A stretch of DNA of 36,218 nt from Candidatus Bathyarchaeota archaeon (GCA_003589585.1 QYYE01000007.1:1-36218), one strand, 5' to 3'. Shown: positions 7,233 through 15,707, numbered from the stretch's first letter. The notes: generated by a model from the letters alone, not told the origin. Program-made: numbers and translations.

Positions 7233-7309
7233 ACCTAAAACCTAACAAACAGAACATTTGCCTTCTTATTTTAAACTGTGTGACTGCAAACCATCAGCCA
7301 CATGCAACG

Positions 7310-8005
7310 CTATTTACTTAAGCGCTCAATTTTCTCCACAGAACTATCCGTTCCAAGATAAACAATATCAGTTAACCCGATAAAGAAGCCTGTTTCCACC
7401 ACTCCAGGAATCATCTTCAACCTCACATCCAACTCAGCAGGGTTCCCAATCTCTCCAAAGCTAGCATCAAAAAGCGCATTCCCGTTATCCGTAATCACAG
7501 GCCCCAACTTGCCCTTACCCTCACGCAAAACAGGAACGCCACCAACATCGACAATCTTCCGCTTAACCAACGAAATGGCAAAGGGCAAAACCTCAATGGG
7601 AACCACCTGATTGCCTTCCCCTAAAACCCGCACCCTCTTCTGCTTATCAGCAACAATAACATTAAGCTTTGAGGCTGAAGCAACAATTTTCTCACGCGCC
7701 AACGCCGCACCCATACCCTTAATCAAATGCAACTCAGGCGTAATTTGGTCTGCGCCATCAATAGTCACATCAACAACAGGATGCTCCTCAAGCGTTGTGA
7801 TTGGGACTCCACTTTCAACTGCAAGCAAGAAGGCTTGATAAGACGTAGGGACACCCATCACATGCAGGTTTTCCTGTTTTATTCTTTCACCTAATGCTTC
7901 TATGGCAAACGCTGTTGTACTTCCGCTTCCTAAACCAACAATAAAATTATCTTTAACATGCTTAACAGCCTCTAACGCAGCCTTCTTTTTAGCCACCTGG
8001 GCCAT
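7310..8005 (-). CDS. rpiA: Ribose-5-phosphate isomerase A
   Basis: A 231-residue enzyme interconverting ribose 5-phosphate and ribulose 5-phosphate, which supplies ribose for nucleotides and histidine. The RpiA signatures appear in order: G-L-G-S-G-S-T-T for phosphate binding, D-G-A-D-Q-I, and K-G-M-G-A-A-L-A-R-E-K with the catalytic Lys/Glu, then G-V-V-E-T-G-F-F. ATG 8005 is preferred. A TTG at 8023 would add six residues and overlap the upstream stop codon by 11 bases. It is the second gene of an operon with the coiled-coil protein upstream. Confidence 0.95.
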   Translation of the reverse strand: MAQVAKKKAALEAVKHVKDNFIVGLGSGSTTAFAIEALGERIKQENLHVMGVPTSYQAFLLAVESGVPITTLEEHPVVDVTIDGADQITPELHLIKGMGAALAREKIVASASKLNVIVADKQKRVRVLGEGNQVVPIEVLPFAISLVKRKIVDVGGVPVLREGKGKLGPVITDNGNALFDASFGEIGNPAELDVRLKMIPGVVETGFFIGLTDIVYLGTDSSVEKIERLSK

Positions 8006-8012
8006 GTCAAGG

Positions 8013-8762
8013 TTAGCCTTCAATTTCCATCTGCCCCAACTTATCTAAAACCTTTTCAACTTCGCTTCTAATTGACTCGATTCTTCGTTCCGCCTCAGAT
8101 TTCACATCAGCCTTCTCTACTGCAGGCTTACGCTTCTTTTTAGGCTGCTTCTCCTCCACCGTCACCTCTTCCTCTTCTTCCTCGTCCTCAACCTCGATTT
8201 GCGCTGGCTTAGATGTTTGGCTGGGTAATTTTACAGGTATCTCTTTTATTGGCTTCACGTCAATTCTGGACCGAAGCTCCTCAACTTTTGTGGTTAATTC
8301 TCCGAATCGTTCGCTGAAAAGCTTCATAAGGTCTTCCTGCATGCCCTCAAGCTCATGTAGGGCGACTATGCTTTCGTCTTTTTGGATGGATTCTTTGATG
8401 CTGTTCATGCGGTTCTTGTAGGTTGCTGCTAGTTTTTCTCGTTCTTGCTCAGAGATTTTGCCTTCTGCATGAGCCTCATATAGTCGTCTTATGGCGTCGC
8501 TAAGGATTTCCCGTTCTAGTTCGAGTATGCGCAGTTCATCTTTGGCGTTGGATGCCATGGTTGTTTGGATGCTTTTTGAGAGTTTGAGGGGTAATCCTGT
8601 TAGTTGGAGGTTTGGGTTTGAGTCTGAAGCTGATTGCTTGGATTTCTTCTGGGTTGGCGGTTTTTTTGTGAGTTTTTGCATGGCAAAGATTACTGTTGTG
8701 GCGGCGATGATTACCACTAGCGCTATTGCAGTAACCGTTAAGGGGTCATCGTACCAAGCCAT
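8013..8762 (-). CDS. Membrane-anchored coiled-coil protein, function unknown
   Basis: A 249-residue protein. It has one N-terminal membrane helix (about 9-28), a polar linker, and a long charged helical region (about 70-165) with heptad-like spacing that includes L-Y-E-A-H-A-E-G-K-I-S-E-Q-E-R-E, resembling short helical SHOCT-type segments. A very acidic patch of Glu/Asp (near 190-200), a K-K-K-R-K basic patch and a final amphipathic helix follow. It probably acts as a scaffold on the cytoplasmic face. It is the promoter-proximal gene before rpiA. GAGG lies about 12 bases before the ATG. No family is recognised. Confidence 0.75.
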   Translation of the reverse strand: MAWYDDPLTVTAIALVVIIAATTVIFAMQKLTKKPPTQKKSKQSASDSNPNLQLTGLPLKLSKSIQTTMASNAKDELRILELEREILSDAIRRLYEAHAEGKISEQEREKLAATYKNRMNSIKESIQKDESIVALHELEGMQEDLMKLFSERFGELTTKVEELRSRIDVKPIKEIPVKLPSQTSKPAQIEVEDEEEEEEVTVEEKQPKKKRKPAVEKADVKSEAERRIESIRSEVEKVLDKLGQMEIEG

Positions 8763-8797
8763 GCCGGGTTTTTCCTCTGTACTTGATTGCGTTTCAT

Positions 8798-8816
8798 GTA
8801 TATATTAATTTTATAT
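8798..8816 (-). promoter_or_regulatory. TATA region of the coiled-coil/rpiA operon
   Basis: On the minus strand the AT-only run CATATAAAATTAATATATA ends about 36 bases before the ATG at 8762. A start near 8780 would leave a leader of about 18 bases containing AGAGG. Confidence 0.55.
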
Positions 8817-8995
8817 GTTGGCTATTGTTTGTTTTTTGAAGTTTAAATAAATAACGCAAGATTCTTGCTGGTTTGTGGTTTTGGTGTTGGGCGGTGGCTG
8901 CGTGGTAACAGGGGTTGTTGCAAGCGTAGAGGCATGAATTGTTTTGTTGCTCTGCCGATAGACCCCTCCTCCTATATTAAGCACAGATTTTCAAC

Positions 8996-9079
8996 ATGTT
9001 AATCGACTGGTTTTCCGCCAATACAGACCCTCCCCTCTTAGGAGTCTTCTGCATAGTTTTGATATTAGGATGCAAATAG
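8996..9079 (+). CDS. Micro-ORF, 27 residues, repeated in decayed form near 19603
   Basis: The ORF encodes M-L-I-D-W-F-S-A-N-T followed by D-P-P-L-L-G and a hydrophobic end, V-F-C-I-V-L-I-L-G-C-K. TATATTAA at 8973-8980 lies just upstream, suggesting a near-leaderless transcript. A second, frameshifted copy with matching DNA blocks exists at about 19597-19678, and in both copies the conserved part coincides with the reading frame. It may be a small membrane peptide, or the repeat may have another role. Function is unknown. Confidence 0.4.
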   Translation: MLIDWFSANTDPPLLGVFCIVLILGCK

Positions 9080-9206
9080 CCAGTGAACAGGCAAGAGCTG
9101 AGAGCATTGCTGGATAGCCTTTGATGCATCAAAGAGAGGTGAACTGTTGAATTGTAGAAATAGTCTCCTAAACAGAATCACTGAAATTTCATTAACAGAT
9201 GACTAA

Positions 9207-9991
9207 ATGACGAGGTGTACAGGCTTAACTTTGGAGATGCTCAGTGACCTGCTTTTTTGAATTAGCAAACGAAGATAGGCTAAATATTCTTTTGGAAATT
9301 CAGAAAAAACCTAAAGGCTCACTCAAATTTCCAGCAAACTTGACCTCACCGTCCAAGAGACTTCCAGACACCTGTTAAGGTTAAGCGAGGCTAAACTGAT
9401 TGTAAAAGACGCGGAGGGCTTATACAACCTAATTCCCTACGGTGAATATGTGATTAGGCAATTGCATGGACTGAATTTCTCTCCCTGCATCGAGAATACT
9501 TTACCACTCATAACCCGTCTAATCTTCCACGAATACATAGCTAGAATCGGCGAACTAAAAAACTGCACATTCACCGGCTACATTATGGTTGCTTTTAGCA
9601 AGGCAGAAAACCTCATCGAGCAAGCCCAAGAATACATCTGGATAATAGGCAACCAAGTGCTCATGAGTACCTGCCCTATCTTGAAGTTGCCATAAAACGA
9701 GGCGCACAGTTCAGGCTCATACTGCATGAGGATTTAGTGCCGCCTCCAGGCTTTAAACCCCTCCCCACCATACCCAACCGCAGAGAAAGAAGAACCCTAA
9801 AACGCGTTCCATCATCATGACCATGTCAGAGAAGGAGGCGCGCGTCGGCTTTCTATCAACAGATGGAAAGCTGGAATCCCTCAGCGTTTGAATCAACAGA
9901 TGCGCAGGCGCACAAATGGTGCAAAGACCTCTACATGCATTACTGGGAGAGCGCCAAAACAGGAGGACCAAAAGGTTACCCATCACCCTAA
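9207..9991 (+). pseudogene. Decayed FilR1-like (HTH + DUF1724) transcriptional regulator
   Basis: Pieces in different frames join into one regulator. The first is L-S-D-L-L then F-E-L-A-N-E-D-R-L-N-I-L-L-E-I-Q-K-K-P. Next is an HTH piece, L-T-Q-I-S-S-K-L-D-L-T-V-Q-E-T-S-R-H-L. The middle domain holds Y-I-A-R-I-G-E-L and, in a shifted frame, R-G-A-Q-F-R-L-I-L-H-E-D. The C-terminal piece is D-A-Q-A-H-K-W-C-K-D-L-Y. The order matches archaeal winged-helix regulators with a FilR1 middle domain (PF08350). At least six frame changes are needed: in the T run near 9255, near 9315, near 9480, near 9530, near 9670 and in the 9820-9900 part. In-frame stops confirm decay. The start at 9207 is approximate. 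Confidence 0.75.
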
Positions 9992-10110
9992 GAAACCCCT
10001 TTTCACAGACAACCAAGGTTCTTAGCGGATATCGGCTGTTGGGATGTTAAAAGTTTAAATGAAAGAAGACAGACTAAAAAGACACGGCTACAAAAAAAAG
10101 GTGGTAAAAT

Positions 10111-10219
10111 GCCGGGGTAGCCTAGCCTGGCTAGGGCGCCAGACTCATAATCTGGAGAACAAAAGTGGCCAAGCGCCCATGTCCAGAAGTCGCGGGCTCG
10201 AATCCCGCCCCCGGCACCA
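10111..10219 (+). tRNA. tRNA-Met (CAU), elongator type, with an intron in the variable region
   Basis: The acceptor stem GCCGGGG pairs with CCCCGGC, followed by A and an encoded CCA at 10217-10219. The D arm is CCTAG...CTAGG. The anticodon arm CCAGA-CTCATAA-TCTGG gives CAU at 10146-10148. The T arm is GCGGG-CTCGAAT-CCCGC. Between the anticodon arm and T arm lie 36 bases where about 5 are expected. Removing 10158-10188 (31 bases) leaves AGGTC, the usual variable region, and a 78-base mature RNA. The intron end holds TCCAGA, able to pair with TCTGG of the 5' exon, as in bulge-helix-bulge processing. G1-C72 argues against initiator tRNA. Confidence 0.92.
10158..10188 (+). other. Inferred non-canonical tRNA intron (31 bases)
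   Basis: The limits are set by restoring a 5-base variable region (AGGTC). Most archaeal tRNA introns sit at 37/38 in the anticodon loop; this one falls at about 45/46. Exact cut sites depend on the bulge-helix-bulge fold and may move by a base or two. Confidence 0.65.
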
Positions 10220-10220
10220 C

Positions 10221-10254
10221 TTTTTAAATACTCTTTTGCCATATTTTCTGGCAA
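10221..10254 (+). promoter_or_regulatory. T-rich tRNA terminator overlapping the acyl-CoA ligase promoter, with inverted repeat
   Basis: TTTTTAAATA (10221-10230) directly follows the tRNA and can serve both as its T-run terminator and as the TATA box for the ligase gene. The predicted start of transcription near 10252 falls on the inverted repeat TTGCCA-tattttc-TGGCAA (10236-10254), a possible operator. Confidence 0.5.
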
Positions 10255-10270
10255 TAGGTGGCTCGTTTAA

Positions 10271-11893
10271 TTGACTATGGAAATTAGACCTTGGTTTAGT
10301 AAGTACCCTGCGGATGTACCAAGAACCATTAACTACCCTGATGTTTCCCTGCAAGAACTCCTGCACGAAACAGCTAAGGATTATCCTGAAAAAATTGCAT
10401 TAACCTGCTTTGAGCGGGAAATCACTTATGCCCAGCTGGATTTGCTTTCAAACCGGTTTGCCAACGCCCTTGCCAAGCTAGGTGTTGTGAAGGGTGACCG
10501 GGTCGGGGTTTTTTTGCCTAACATCCCCCAGTTCATAATCGCCTACTTTGGAGTTCTTAAGGCGGGCGGTGTGGTTACGTCGATTAGTCCGTTGCATCGG
10601 GAACGGGAAGTTGAGCATCAACTGTGCGATTCTCAAGCCCAAACCATGGTAGTTTTGGATACTCTTTTTGGCGTTGTGGAGAATATTTGGGCTAAAACCA
10701 AGCTAAAGAATGTCATAGCAACGGGTTTACAGGATTACAAGCCCCAAACAGGTTTATTTAGCAAGCAGGATGTGTGGTCTTTCAAGCAACTGCTCGAAGA
10801 AGCCAGCGAAACCCCGCTGGAAATCAGCATCAACCCATCAGAGGATTTGGCGGCTCTACAGTACACAGGTGGCACCACAGGAACAGCCAAAGGCGCCATG
10901 CTAACCCACTCCAACCTAGTCTCTAACGCGATGGCTTTTGCTGCTTGGATAAAAGGTACCGGAAAAGATGTTTTTCTTGCAGCGTTGCCGCTTTTCCACA
11001 TTTACGGCATGACCACAAGCATGAATGTGCCCATCGGTTTAGCCTCAAAAATAGTGCTTGTGCCCAAGTTTGAACCAGCCAAAGTCTTAGAAGCCATACA
11101 AAGGCACAAAGCCACGGTTTACTGTGGCTCCCCAACCATGTATTCAATACTCCTCGCCAACCCAGAGCTGGGTAAATATGATTTAAAATCGATTCGGGTT
11201 TGCATTTCAGGCGCTTCCCCGCTGCCACCACAAGTGCAGAATAAATTCATGGAGGTCACCGGCGGATTCCTCGCTGAAGGTTACGGGTTGACAGAAGCGT
11301 CGCCCGTTACCCATTGTACGCCCGTGGACAAGTCGATGAAAACGGTGAAAGTGGGCTCAATCGGTTTACCCATCCCAGATACTGAAGCGTGCATCGTTGA
11401 TTTGGAAACAGGTGAAAGGACACTTGGGACGGGCGAAACAGGCGAGCTTGCAGTGAAAGGACCACAGGTAATGGCGGGTTACTGGAGAAAGCCACAGGAA
11501 ACCGCCCTAGTGCTTCACAATGGCTGGCTCTTAACAGGGGACATTGCACGCATGGATGAGGACGGCTACTTCTACATTACTGACCGCAAAAAAGACCTCA
11601 TAAAATACAAAGACTACAGCGTTTACCCGCGGGAGCTTGAGGATGTCTTGTATGAGCATCTAGCCGTGAAACTATGCGCGGTCGTTGGCAAGCCTGAGCC
11701 TGTCGTGGGCGAGGTTCCAAAAGCCTTCATCGTGCTCAAAGAACGCGCTACTGCTTCCGCGGAGGAAGTCATGGCGTTTGTCAACGGTAAAGTGGCACCA
11801 TACAAAGCCATCCGCGAAGTCGAATTCAGAAGGGAGCTACCTATAAGCGGCGCAGGCAAAGTCCTAAGACGACAACTCAAAGAACAACCCTAA
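10271..11893 (+). CDS. Acyl-CoA ligase (long-chain fatty acid-CoA ligase-like, ANL superfamily)
   Basis: A 540-residue AMP-forming enzyme that activates a carboxylic acid with ATP and joins it to CoA. Visible ANL motifs in order are Y-T-G-G-T-T-G-T-A-K-G (ATP phosphate loop), G-Y-G-L-T-E-A-S-P, G-W-L-L-T-G-D, D-R-K-K-D-L-I-K-Y, and the C-terminal catalytic Lys in G-A-G-K-V-L-R-R. The hinge reads K-Y-K-D-Y-S-V-Y-P, with Asp where Gly is usual. The start is TTG 10271 because GGTGG at 10257-10261 sits 9 bases before it; ATG 10277 is the alternative. It is a single gene with its own promoter after the tRNA. The substrate could be a fatty, branched-chain or aromatic acid; sequence alone does not decide. 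Confidence 0.88.
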   Translation: MTMEIRPWFSKYPADVPRTINYPDVSLQELLHETAKDYPEKIALTCFEREITYAQLDLLSNRFANALAKLGVVKGDRVGVFLPNIPQFIIAYFGVLKAGGVVTSISPLHREREVEHQLCDSQAQTMVVLDTLFGVVENIWAKTKLKNVIATGLQDYKPQTGLFSKQDVWSFKQLLEEASETPLEISINPSEDLAALQYTGGTTGTAKGAMLTHSNLVSNAMAFAAWIKGTGKDVFLAALPLFHIYGMTTSMNVPIGLASKIVLVPKFEPAKVLEAIQRHKATVYCGSPTMYSILLANPELGKYDLKSIRVCISGASPLPPQVQNKFMEVTGGFLAEGYGLTEASPVTHCTPVDKSMKTVKVGSIGLPIPDTEACIVDLETGERTLGTGETGELAVKGPQVMAGYWRKPQETALVLHNGWLLTGDIARMDEDGYFYITDRKKDLIKYKDYSVYPRELEDVLYEHLAVKLCAVVGKPEPVVGEVPKAFIVLKERATASAEEVMAFVNGKVAPYKAIREVEFRRELPISGAGKVLRRQLKEQP

Positions 11894-11997
11894 AAGTCAA
11901 AAGCACGCGAGGTCTATCAACCTACCTCTTTCGTACCTAATAGATAGAAAAAGCCTAAACACCACCAGCCGCCGTTTTTTAGAGTTTGGTCGAAACC

Positions 11998-12003
11998 TAT
12001 AAG
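11998..12003 (+). promoter_or_regulatory. Candidate TATA box of the hypFCD operon
   Basis: TATAAG is preceded by a purine-rich GAAACC and lies about 40 bases before the TTG start of hypF. Transcription would start near 12026, leaving a short leader that contains GAAGG as a weak ribosome binding site. Confidence 0.45.
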
Positions 12004-12040
12004 AGAAAATCTCCATTCTCAAATAGCGAAGGCTCAACCC

Positions 12041-14323
12041 TTGCGCATAAAACTCAACGTCACAGGCATCGTTCAGGGCGTCGGCTTCCGACCGTTCATC
12101 TACCGCACGGCAGTGAAGCATGGCTTAGCAGGATACGTGCGCAACAGGGGTGATGCTGGAGTTGAAGTGCTCCTTGAGGGCGACGCGCAGAAAGTCAAGG
12201 GTTTTATGCGTGACTTGACTGAGCAAAAGCCGCCGCTAGCCCAAATCGACCAAGTTCAGACCAAGGAGCTTTCAGGCGAAAACCAGTACCGGCAATTTAC
12301 CATTTACAAGAGCACAGAGGAAGCGGAGCTTTCAGGCTCAGTCATCCCGCCAGACATAGCCATTTGCAACCAATGCCTCAAAGAGCTACGCGACCCCAAA
12401 AACCCACGCTTTGAGTACTTCTTCATAACCTGCACCGATTGCGGTCCACGCTTCACCATCATCGAGCGCCTGCCCTACGACCGAGAAAACACCACCATGC
12501 GCCAGTTCCCCCTCTGCGGTCTCTGCAAAAAAGAGTACGATGACCCAGCCAACAGGCGTTTCCACGCTCAAACCGTGGCGTGCCCGCCATGCGGACCAAA
12601 AGCCTACCTAACAACAAACACGGGCGAGATGGTTCAAGCCAAAGACCCAGTGCGGGAGGCTGGCAGGCTGCTCTCTGAGGGGCATGTTCTTGCCGCAAAA
12701 GGATATGGCGGCTTCCACATTGCGGCTTCAACAATCAAAGAAAAGCCCTTGCTGAGGCTTAGGGAAACCAAGCATCGTCGCGAGAAACCCTTCGCTATCA
12801 TGGCAAGGAGCTTGGAGGCTGCAAAAACCTTCGCCACAGTCAGCTCAAGAGAAGAGGAGTTGCTTTCTTCTCCTGCACGCCCAATCGTTCTACTAAACAA
12901 AAGCTCCAACTACAGCCTCTCAGGGCTTGTGGCTCCGAACCTGCATAATGTGGGTGTCATGCTGCCTTACACAGCCATGCACTACATGCTCTTTGACCAA
13001 GTGAGCGACATGGCGTTTGTGATGACTAGCGCCAACCCGCCAAACCAACCCATCGTAAAAGACAACCAAGAGGCACTAAGAACCCTTGGCGGCACAGTGG
13101 ATTACTTTTTGTTTCACAATCGCAACATTGCCCACCGATGTGACGACAGCGTCATGCGAGTCCACGGAGACCGCCAAGTTTTTCTTAGGCGAAGCCGAGG
13201 CTATGCCCCAGCACCCATACGGCTGAAAGCTAAAGCTAAACGTTGTGTCGTCGGTTTAGGCAGCGAATTAAACAACACAGCGTGCATACTGCTTGAGGAC
13301 AAAGCCTTCATCAGCCAACACATCGGCGATGTCGAGAACGTTGAAACACGCGGTTTCCTGCAAGAAGCCACCAGTCACCTAGCGCATTTGACCAACTGCA
13401 AAGGAGAAGTGGTGGCTTGCGATTTACACCCTAAATTCACCACAACCGCCATGGCAAAAGAAATGGCTGAACTGAACGGTTCACCGCTGGTTCAGGTACA
13501 ACATCACCATGCGCATGCCGCCGCTTTAATGGCAGAGCACAACTTGGAAGAGGTAATCGGCGTAGTCTGCGACGGATACGGCTATGGTACTGACGGAGGG
13601 GCTTGGGGCGGCGAAGTCCTGTTCTGCACGCGCGGGTCAATAGAGTTTGTGCATCTTGCCCATTTGGAGCCTCAACTTTTGCTTGGAGGCGACACAGCCA
13701 GCCGTTACCCATTGCGCGTGGCTGCTGCTATGCTTGCCAAAAGCGGCGAAAACGTTGAGTCTTGGCTGATGCAAAACAGTGCTCATTTGCCATATGGAGC
13801 GGCAGAGGCAAAACTAATCCTAAGCCAGCTGCAGAAGGGCGGTGGTTCGGTTGAGACGACGAGTTGCGGCAGGGTTTTGGACGCTGTGTCTGCTGTCTTG
13901 AGGGTTTGTTTTGAGCGCAGTTATGAGGGTGAGCCTGCCATGAAGCTGGAATCCGCTGCGATGGGTGGCACGGATGTGTTGAATCTTAAACCAGTTATGC
14001 ATAGTGACATACTGGATACAACGATAATGCTTAGAGCCATCTCTGACAACATTGGAAAAGTTTCAGTTGCCAATTTAGCTTATTCTGCCCACGCTTACCT
14101 AGCAAGAGGTTTAGCATCCTTGGCAGTGCAGAAAGCTATGGCTCAAGGTGTTAGAACGGTTGGTTTCTCTGGCGGCGCAGCCTGCAACCAAATCCTCACC
14201 CAAACCATGCGCAAAACAGTGGAGTCCGCTGGGCTGCGGTTTGTGGTTCATGAGCTGGTTCCAGCGGGTGATGGCGGGGTTTCGTTTGGGCAGGCAGTTG
14301 TGGCTGGTTTTTCCGATTTTTAG
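12041..14323 (+). CDS. hypF: Carbamoyltransferase HypF ([NiFe]-hydrogenase maturation)
   Basis: A 760-residue protein of full family length. It makes the carbamoyl group that becomes the cyanide ligands of the [NiFe] site, using carbamoyl phosphate and ATP, and passes it to the HypE C-terminal Cys. Domains in order: acylphosphatase (1-90, G-I-V-Q-G-V-G-F-R-P); two zinc fingers with CxxC pairs at 109/112, 131/134, 159/162 and 181/184; a YrdC-like domain (about 200-385, A-K-G-Y-G-G-F-H); and a Kae1-like domain with H-H-H-A-H-A-A near 488 and D-G-Y-G-Y-G-T-D-G. The start is TTG, supported by the full acylphosphatase motif directly after it. hypC follows after 49 bases. Confidence 0.97.
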   Translation: MRIKLNVTGIVQGVGFRPFIYRTAVKHGLAGYVRNRGDAGVEVLLEGDAQKVKGFMRDLTEQKPPLAQIDQVQTKELSGENQYRQFTIYKSTEEAELSGSVIPPDIAICNQCLKELRDPKNPRFEYFFITCTDCGPRFTIIERLPYDRENTTMRQFPLCGLCKKEYDDPANRRFHAQTVACPPCGPKAYLTTNTGEMVQAKDPVREAGRLLSEGHVLAAKGYGGFHIAASTIKEKPLLRLRETKHRREKPFAIMARSLEAAKTFATVSSREEELLSSPARPIVLLNKSSNYSLSGLVAPNLHNVGVMLPYTAMHYMLFDQVSDMAFVMTSANPPNQPIVKDNQEALRTLGGTVDYFLFHNRNIAHRCDDSVMRVHGDRQVFLRRSRGYAPAPIRLKAKAKRCVVGLGSELNNTACILLEDKAFISQHIGDVENVETRGFLQEATSHLAHLTNCKGEVVACDLHPKFTTTAMAKEMAELNGSPLVQVQHHHAHAAALMAEHNLEEVIGVVCDGYGYGTDGGAWGGEVLFCTRGSIEFVHLAHLEPQLLLGGDTASRYPLRVAAAMLAKSGENVESWLMQNSAHLPYGAAEAKLILSQLQKGGGSVETTSCGRVLDAVSAVLRVCFERSYEGEPAMKLESAAMGGTDVLNLKPVMHSDILDTTIMLRAISDNIGKVSVANLAYSAHAYLARGLASLAVQKAMAQGVRTVGFSGGAACNQILTQTMRKTVESAGLRFVVHELVPAGDGGVSFGQAVVAGFSDF

Positions 14324-14372
14324 ACCAATCTGTTTTTATCGCTGATTAAAGCGTTTTAAATACTGATTAAGC

Positions 14373-14600
14373 ATGTGTTTAGCGATTCCAGCCAAAGTAA
14401 TGAGCATAGACGGCATAAAAGCCAACGTAGATTTTGGTCAAGGCGTTCTGCGAGAAGTTAATGTGACGCTTGTTGACGCTAAAGTAGGCGACTACGTTTT
14501 GGTTCACGCAGGCTATGCCATACAAGTTATGGAAGAAAAAGAAGCTCTAGAAACCCTAAGTTTATGGAACGAGATTTTAGCATCTGGACAACAAGAATAA
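14373..14600 (+). CDS. hypC: Hydrogenase maturation chaperone HypC
   Basis: A 75-residue protein starting M-C-L-A-I-P-A-K-V, the HypC signature in which Cys2 is essential. It folds as a small beta barrel and binds HypD and the hydrogenase large-subunit precursor while carrying the Fe(CN)2CO unit. It lies between hypF and hypD and hypD follows after 18 bases. No clear Shine-Dalgarno sequence precedes the ATG; GTTTTAAATA at 14353-14362 is close but too near the start for an ordinary TATA box. Confidence 0.97.
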   Translation: MCLAIPAKVMSIDGIKANVDFGQGVLREVNVTLVDAKVGDYVLVHAGYAIQVMEEKEALETLSLWNEILASGQQE

Positions 14601-14618
14601 AGGGGGCAGTGAAGAGGT

Positions 14619-15707
14619 TTGACTGAAAAACTCCGCTTCCGCAACCCAGAACTCGCAAAAACCATAGCTACAAAAATCCAAGAGATCGCACCGAAAAAGG
14701 GAAAAATAAAAATCTGCCACGTATGCGGCACACACGAGTGGACAATAACCCACTTTGGCCTGCGCAGCCTTTTGCCCAAAAACGTTGAGGTTATTGCGGG
14801 TCCAGGATGCCCCGTCTGCATCGTTCCCGCGGCGGAAATTGATGAGGCAGTGCAGTTAGCCAAAAAAGGCATTGTCATAACCTGCTTTGGGGATGTTCTG
14901 CGGGTTCCAGGCAGTGAGACGTCACTGTTGGAAGCCAAAGCCGTTGGGGCTGACGTGCGGGTGGTTTACGCGGTTTCTGACGCGGTGGAAATGGCCAAAA
15001 AAGAACCGGACAAACAGTTTGTGTTTTCCGCGGTCGGCTTTGAAACGACAGCTCCTTCCACGGCGGTTGAGGCACTGGGTGATTTGCCTGGAAATTTTAG
15101 TTTTTTGGTTTCTCACCGTTTAATCCCCCCCGCCATGGAGCTCTTGCTGGGCGTCGGAGACCTAGAAATTGACGGTTTTATTGCTCCTGGGCATGTGAGC
15201 GCGATTATCGGGTTGAAACCTTACGAGTTGTTTCCGCGGGTTTATCGGATGCCTACGGTTGTTGCCGGCTTTGAACCGGTCGACGTGCTGATGGCAGTTT
15301 ACATGATTCTGAAACAGCACAGCGAAGGCAAGGCAAGACTTGAGAACGAGTATCCACGCGTGGTGAAACCTGAGGGTAACTTGAAAGCGTTGGAAATGAT
15401 GGACAAAGCCTTCACCGTCACAGGCGGTAACTGGCGGGGAATCGGCAGGCTCCCTGACTCGGCTCTGCAACTTCGCGAATCGCTCAAGCAGTTTGATGCA
15501 AGAGAAAAATTCGGCGTTCATGTGGAGCAGGGCAAGGACATCTTGCTTGGATGCGAATGCCACCTTGTAATCATCGGCAAAATCAAACCCGACGAGTGCC
15601 CCATGTTCATGAAGGCTTGCACGCCCGCAAAACCCGTTGGCGCCTGCATGGTCAGCAGTGAAGGCACCTGCCGCGTCTGGGCAAAAAACGTAGCTGTTCA
15701 GGCCTAG
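14619..15707 (+). CDS. hypD: Hydrogenase maturation protein HypD
   Basis: A 362-residue iron-sulfur protein that, with HypC, assembles the Fe(CN)2CO unit. Expected cysteine motifs are present in order: C-H-V-C-G-T-H-E, G-P-G-C-P-V-C near the first third, G-C-E-C-H, and a C-terminal C-T-P...G-A-C...G-T-C set that holds the 4Fe-4S cluster and redox thiols. The start is TTG; AGGGGG lies 12 bases upstream and GAGG immediately before it. It forms an operon with hypF and hypC. Its stop codon overlaps that of hypE on the other strand in a shared CTAG. Confidence 0.97.
   Translation: MTEKLRFRNPELAKTIATKIQEIAPKKGKIKICHVCGTHEWTITHFGLRSLLPKNVEVIAGPGCPVCIVPAAEIDEAVQLAKKGIVITCFGDVLRVPGSETSLLEAKAVGADVRVVYAVSDAVEMAKKEPDKQFVFSAVGFETTAPSTAVEALGDLPGNFSFLVSHRLIPPAMELLLGVGDLEIDGFIAPGHVSAIIGLKPYELFPRVYRMPTVVAGFEPVDVLMAVYMILKQHSEGKARLENEYPRVVKPEGNLKALEMMDKAFTVTGGNWRGIGRLPDSALQLRESLKQFDAREKFGVHVEQGKDILLGCECHLVIIGKIKPDECPMFMKACTPAKPVGACMVSSEGTCRVWAKNVAVQA

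Noticed and set aside
6936-7238. Plus-strand 100-residue ORF after AGGGGGGTATATA
   Set aside because: Despite a good ribosome-like site, its second half is a polar His/Asn/Gln-rich string exactly antisense to a better membrane-protein frame.
10111-10219. Initiator tRNA or tRNA-Ile2 (also CAU)
   Set aside because: G1-C72 and the GCCGGGG acceptor match elongator tRNA-Met; archaeal initiator tRNAs normally begin with A1.
9753-10366. Several minus-strand ORFs across the regulator relic and the tRNA
   Set aside because: They are shadows of the FilR1-like pseudogene and the tRNA gene; no family pattern.
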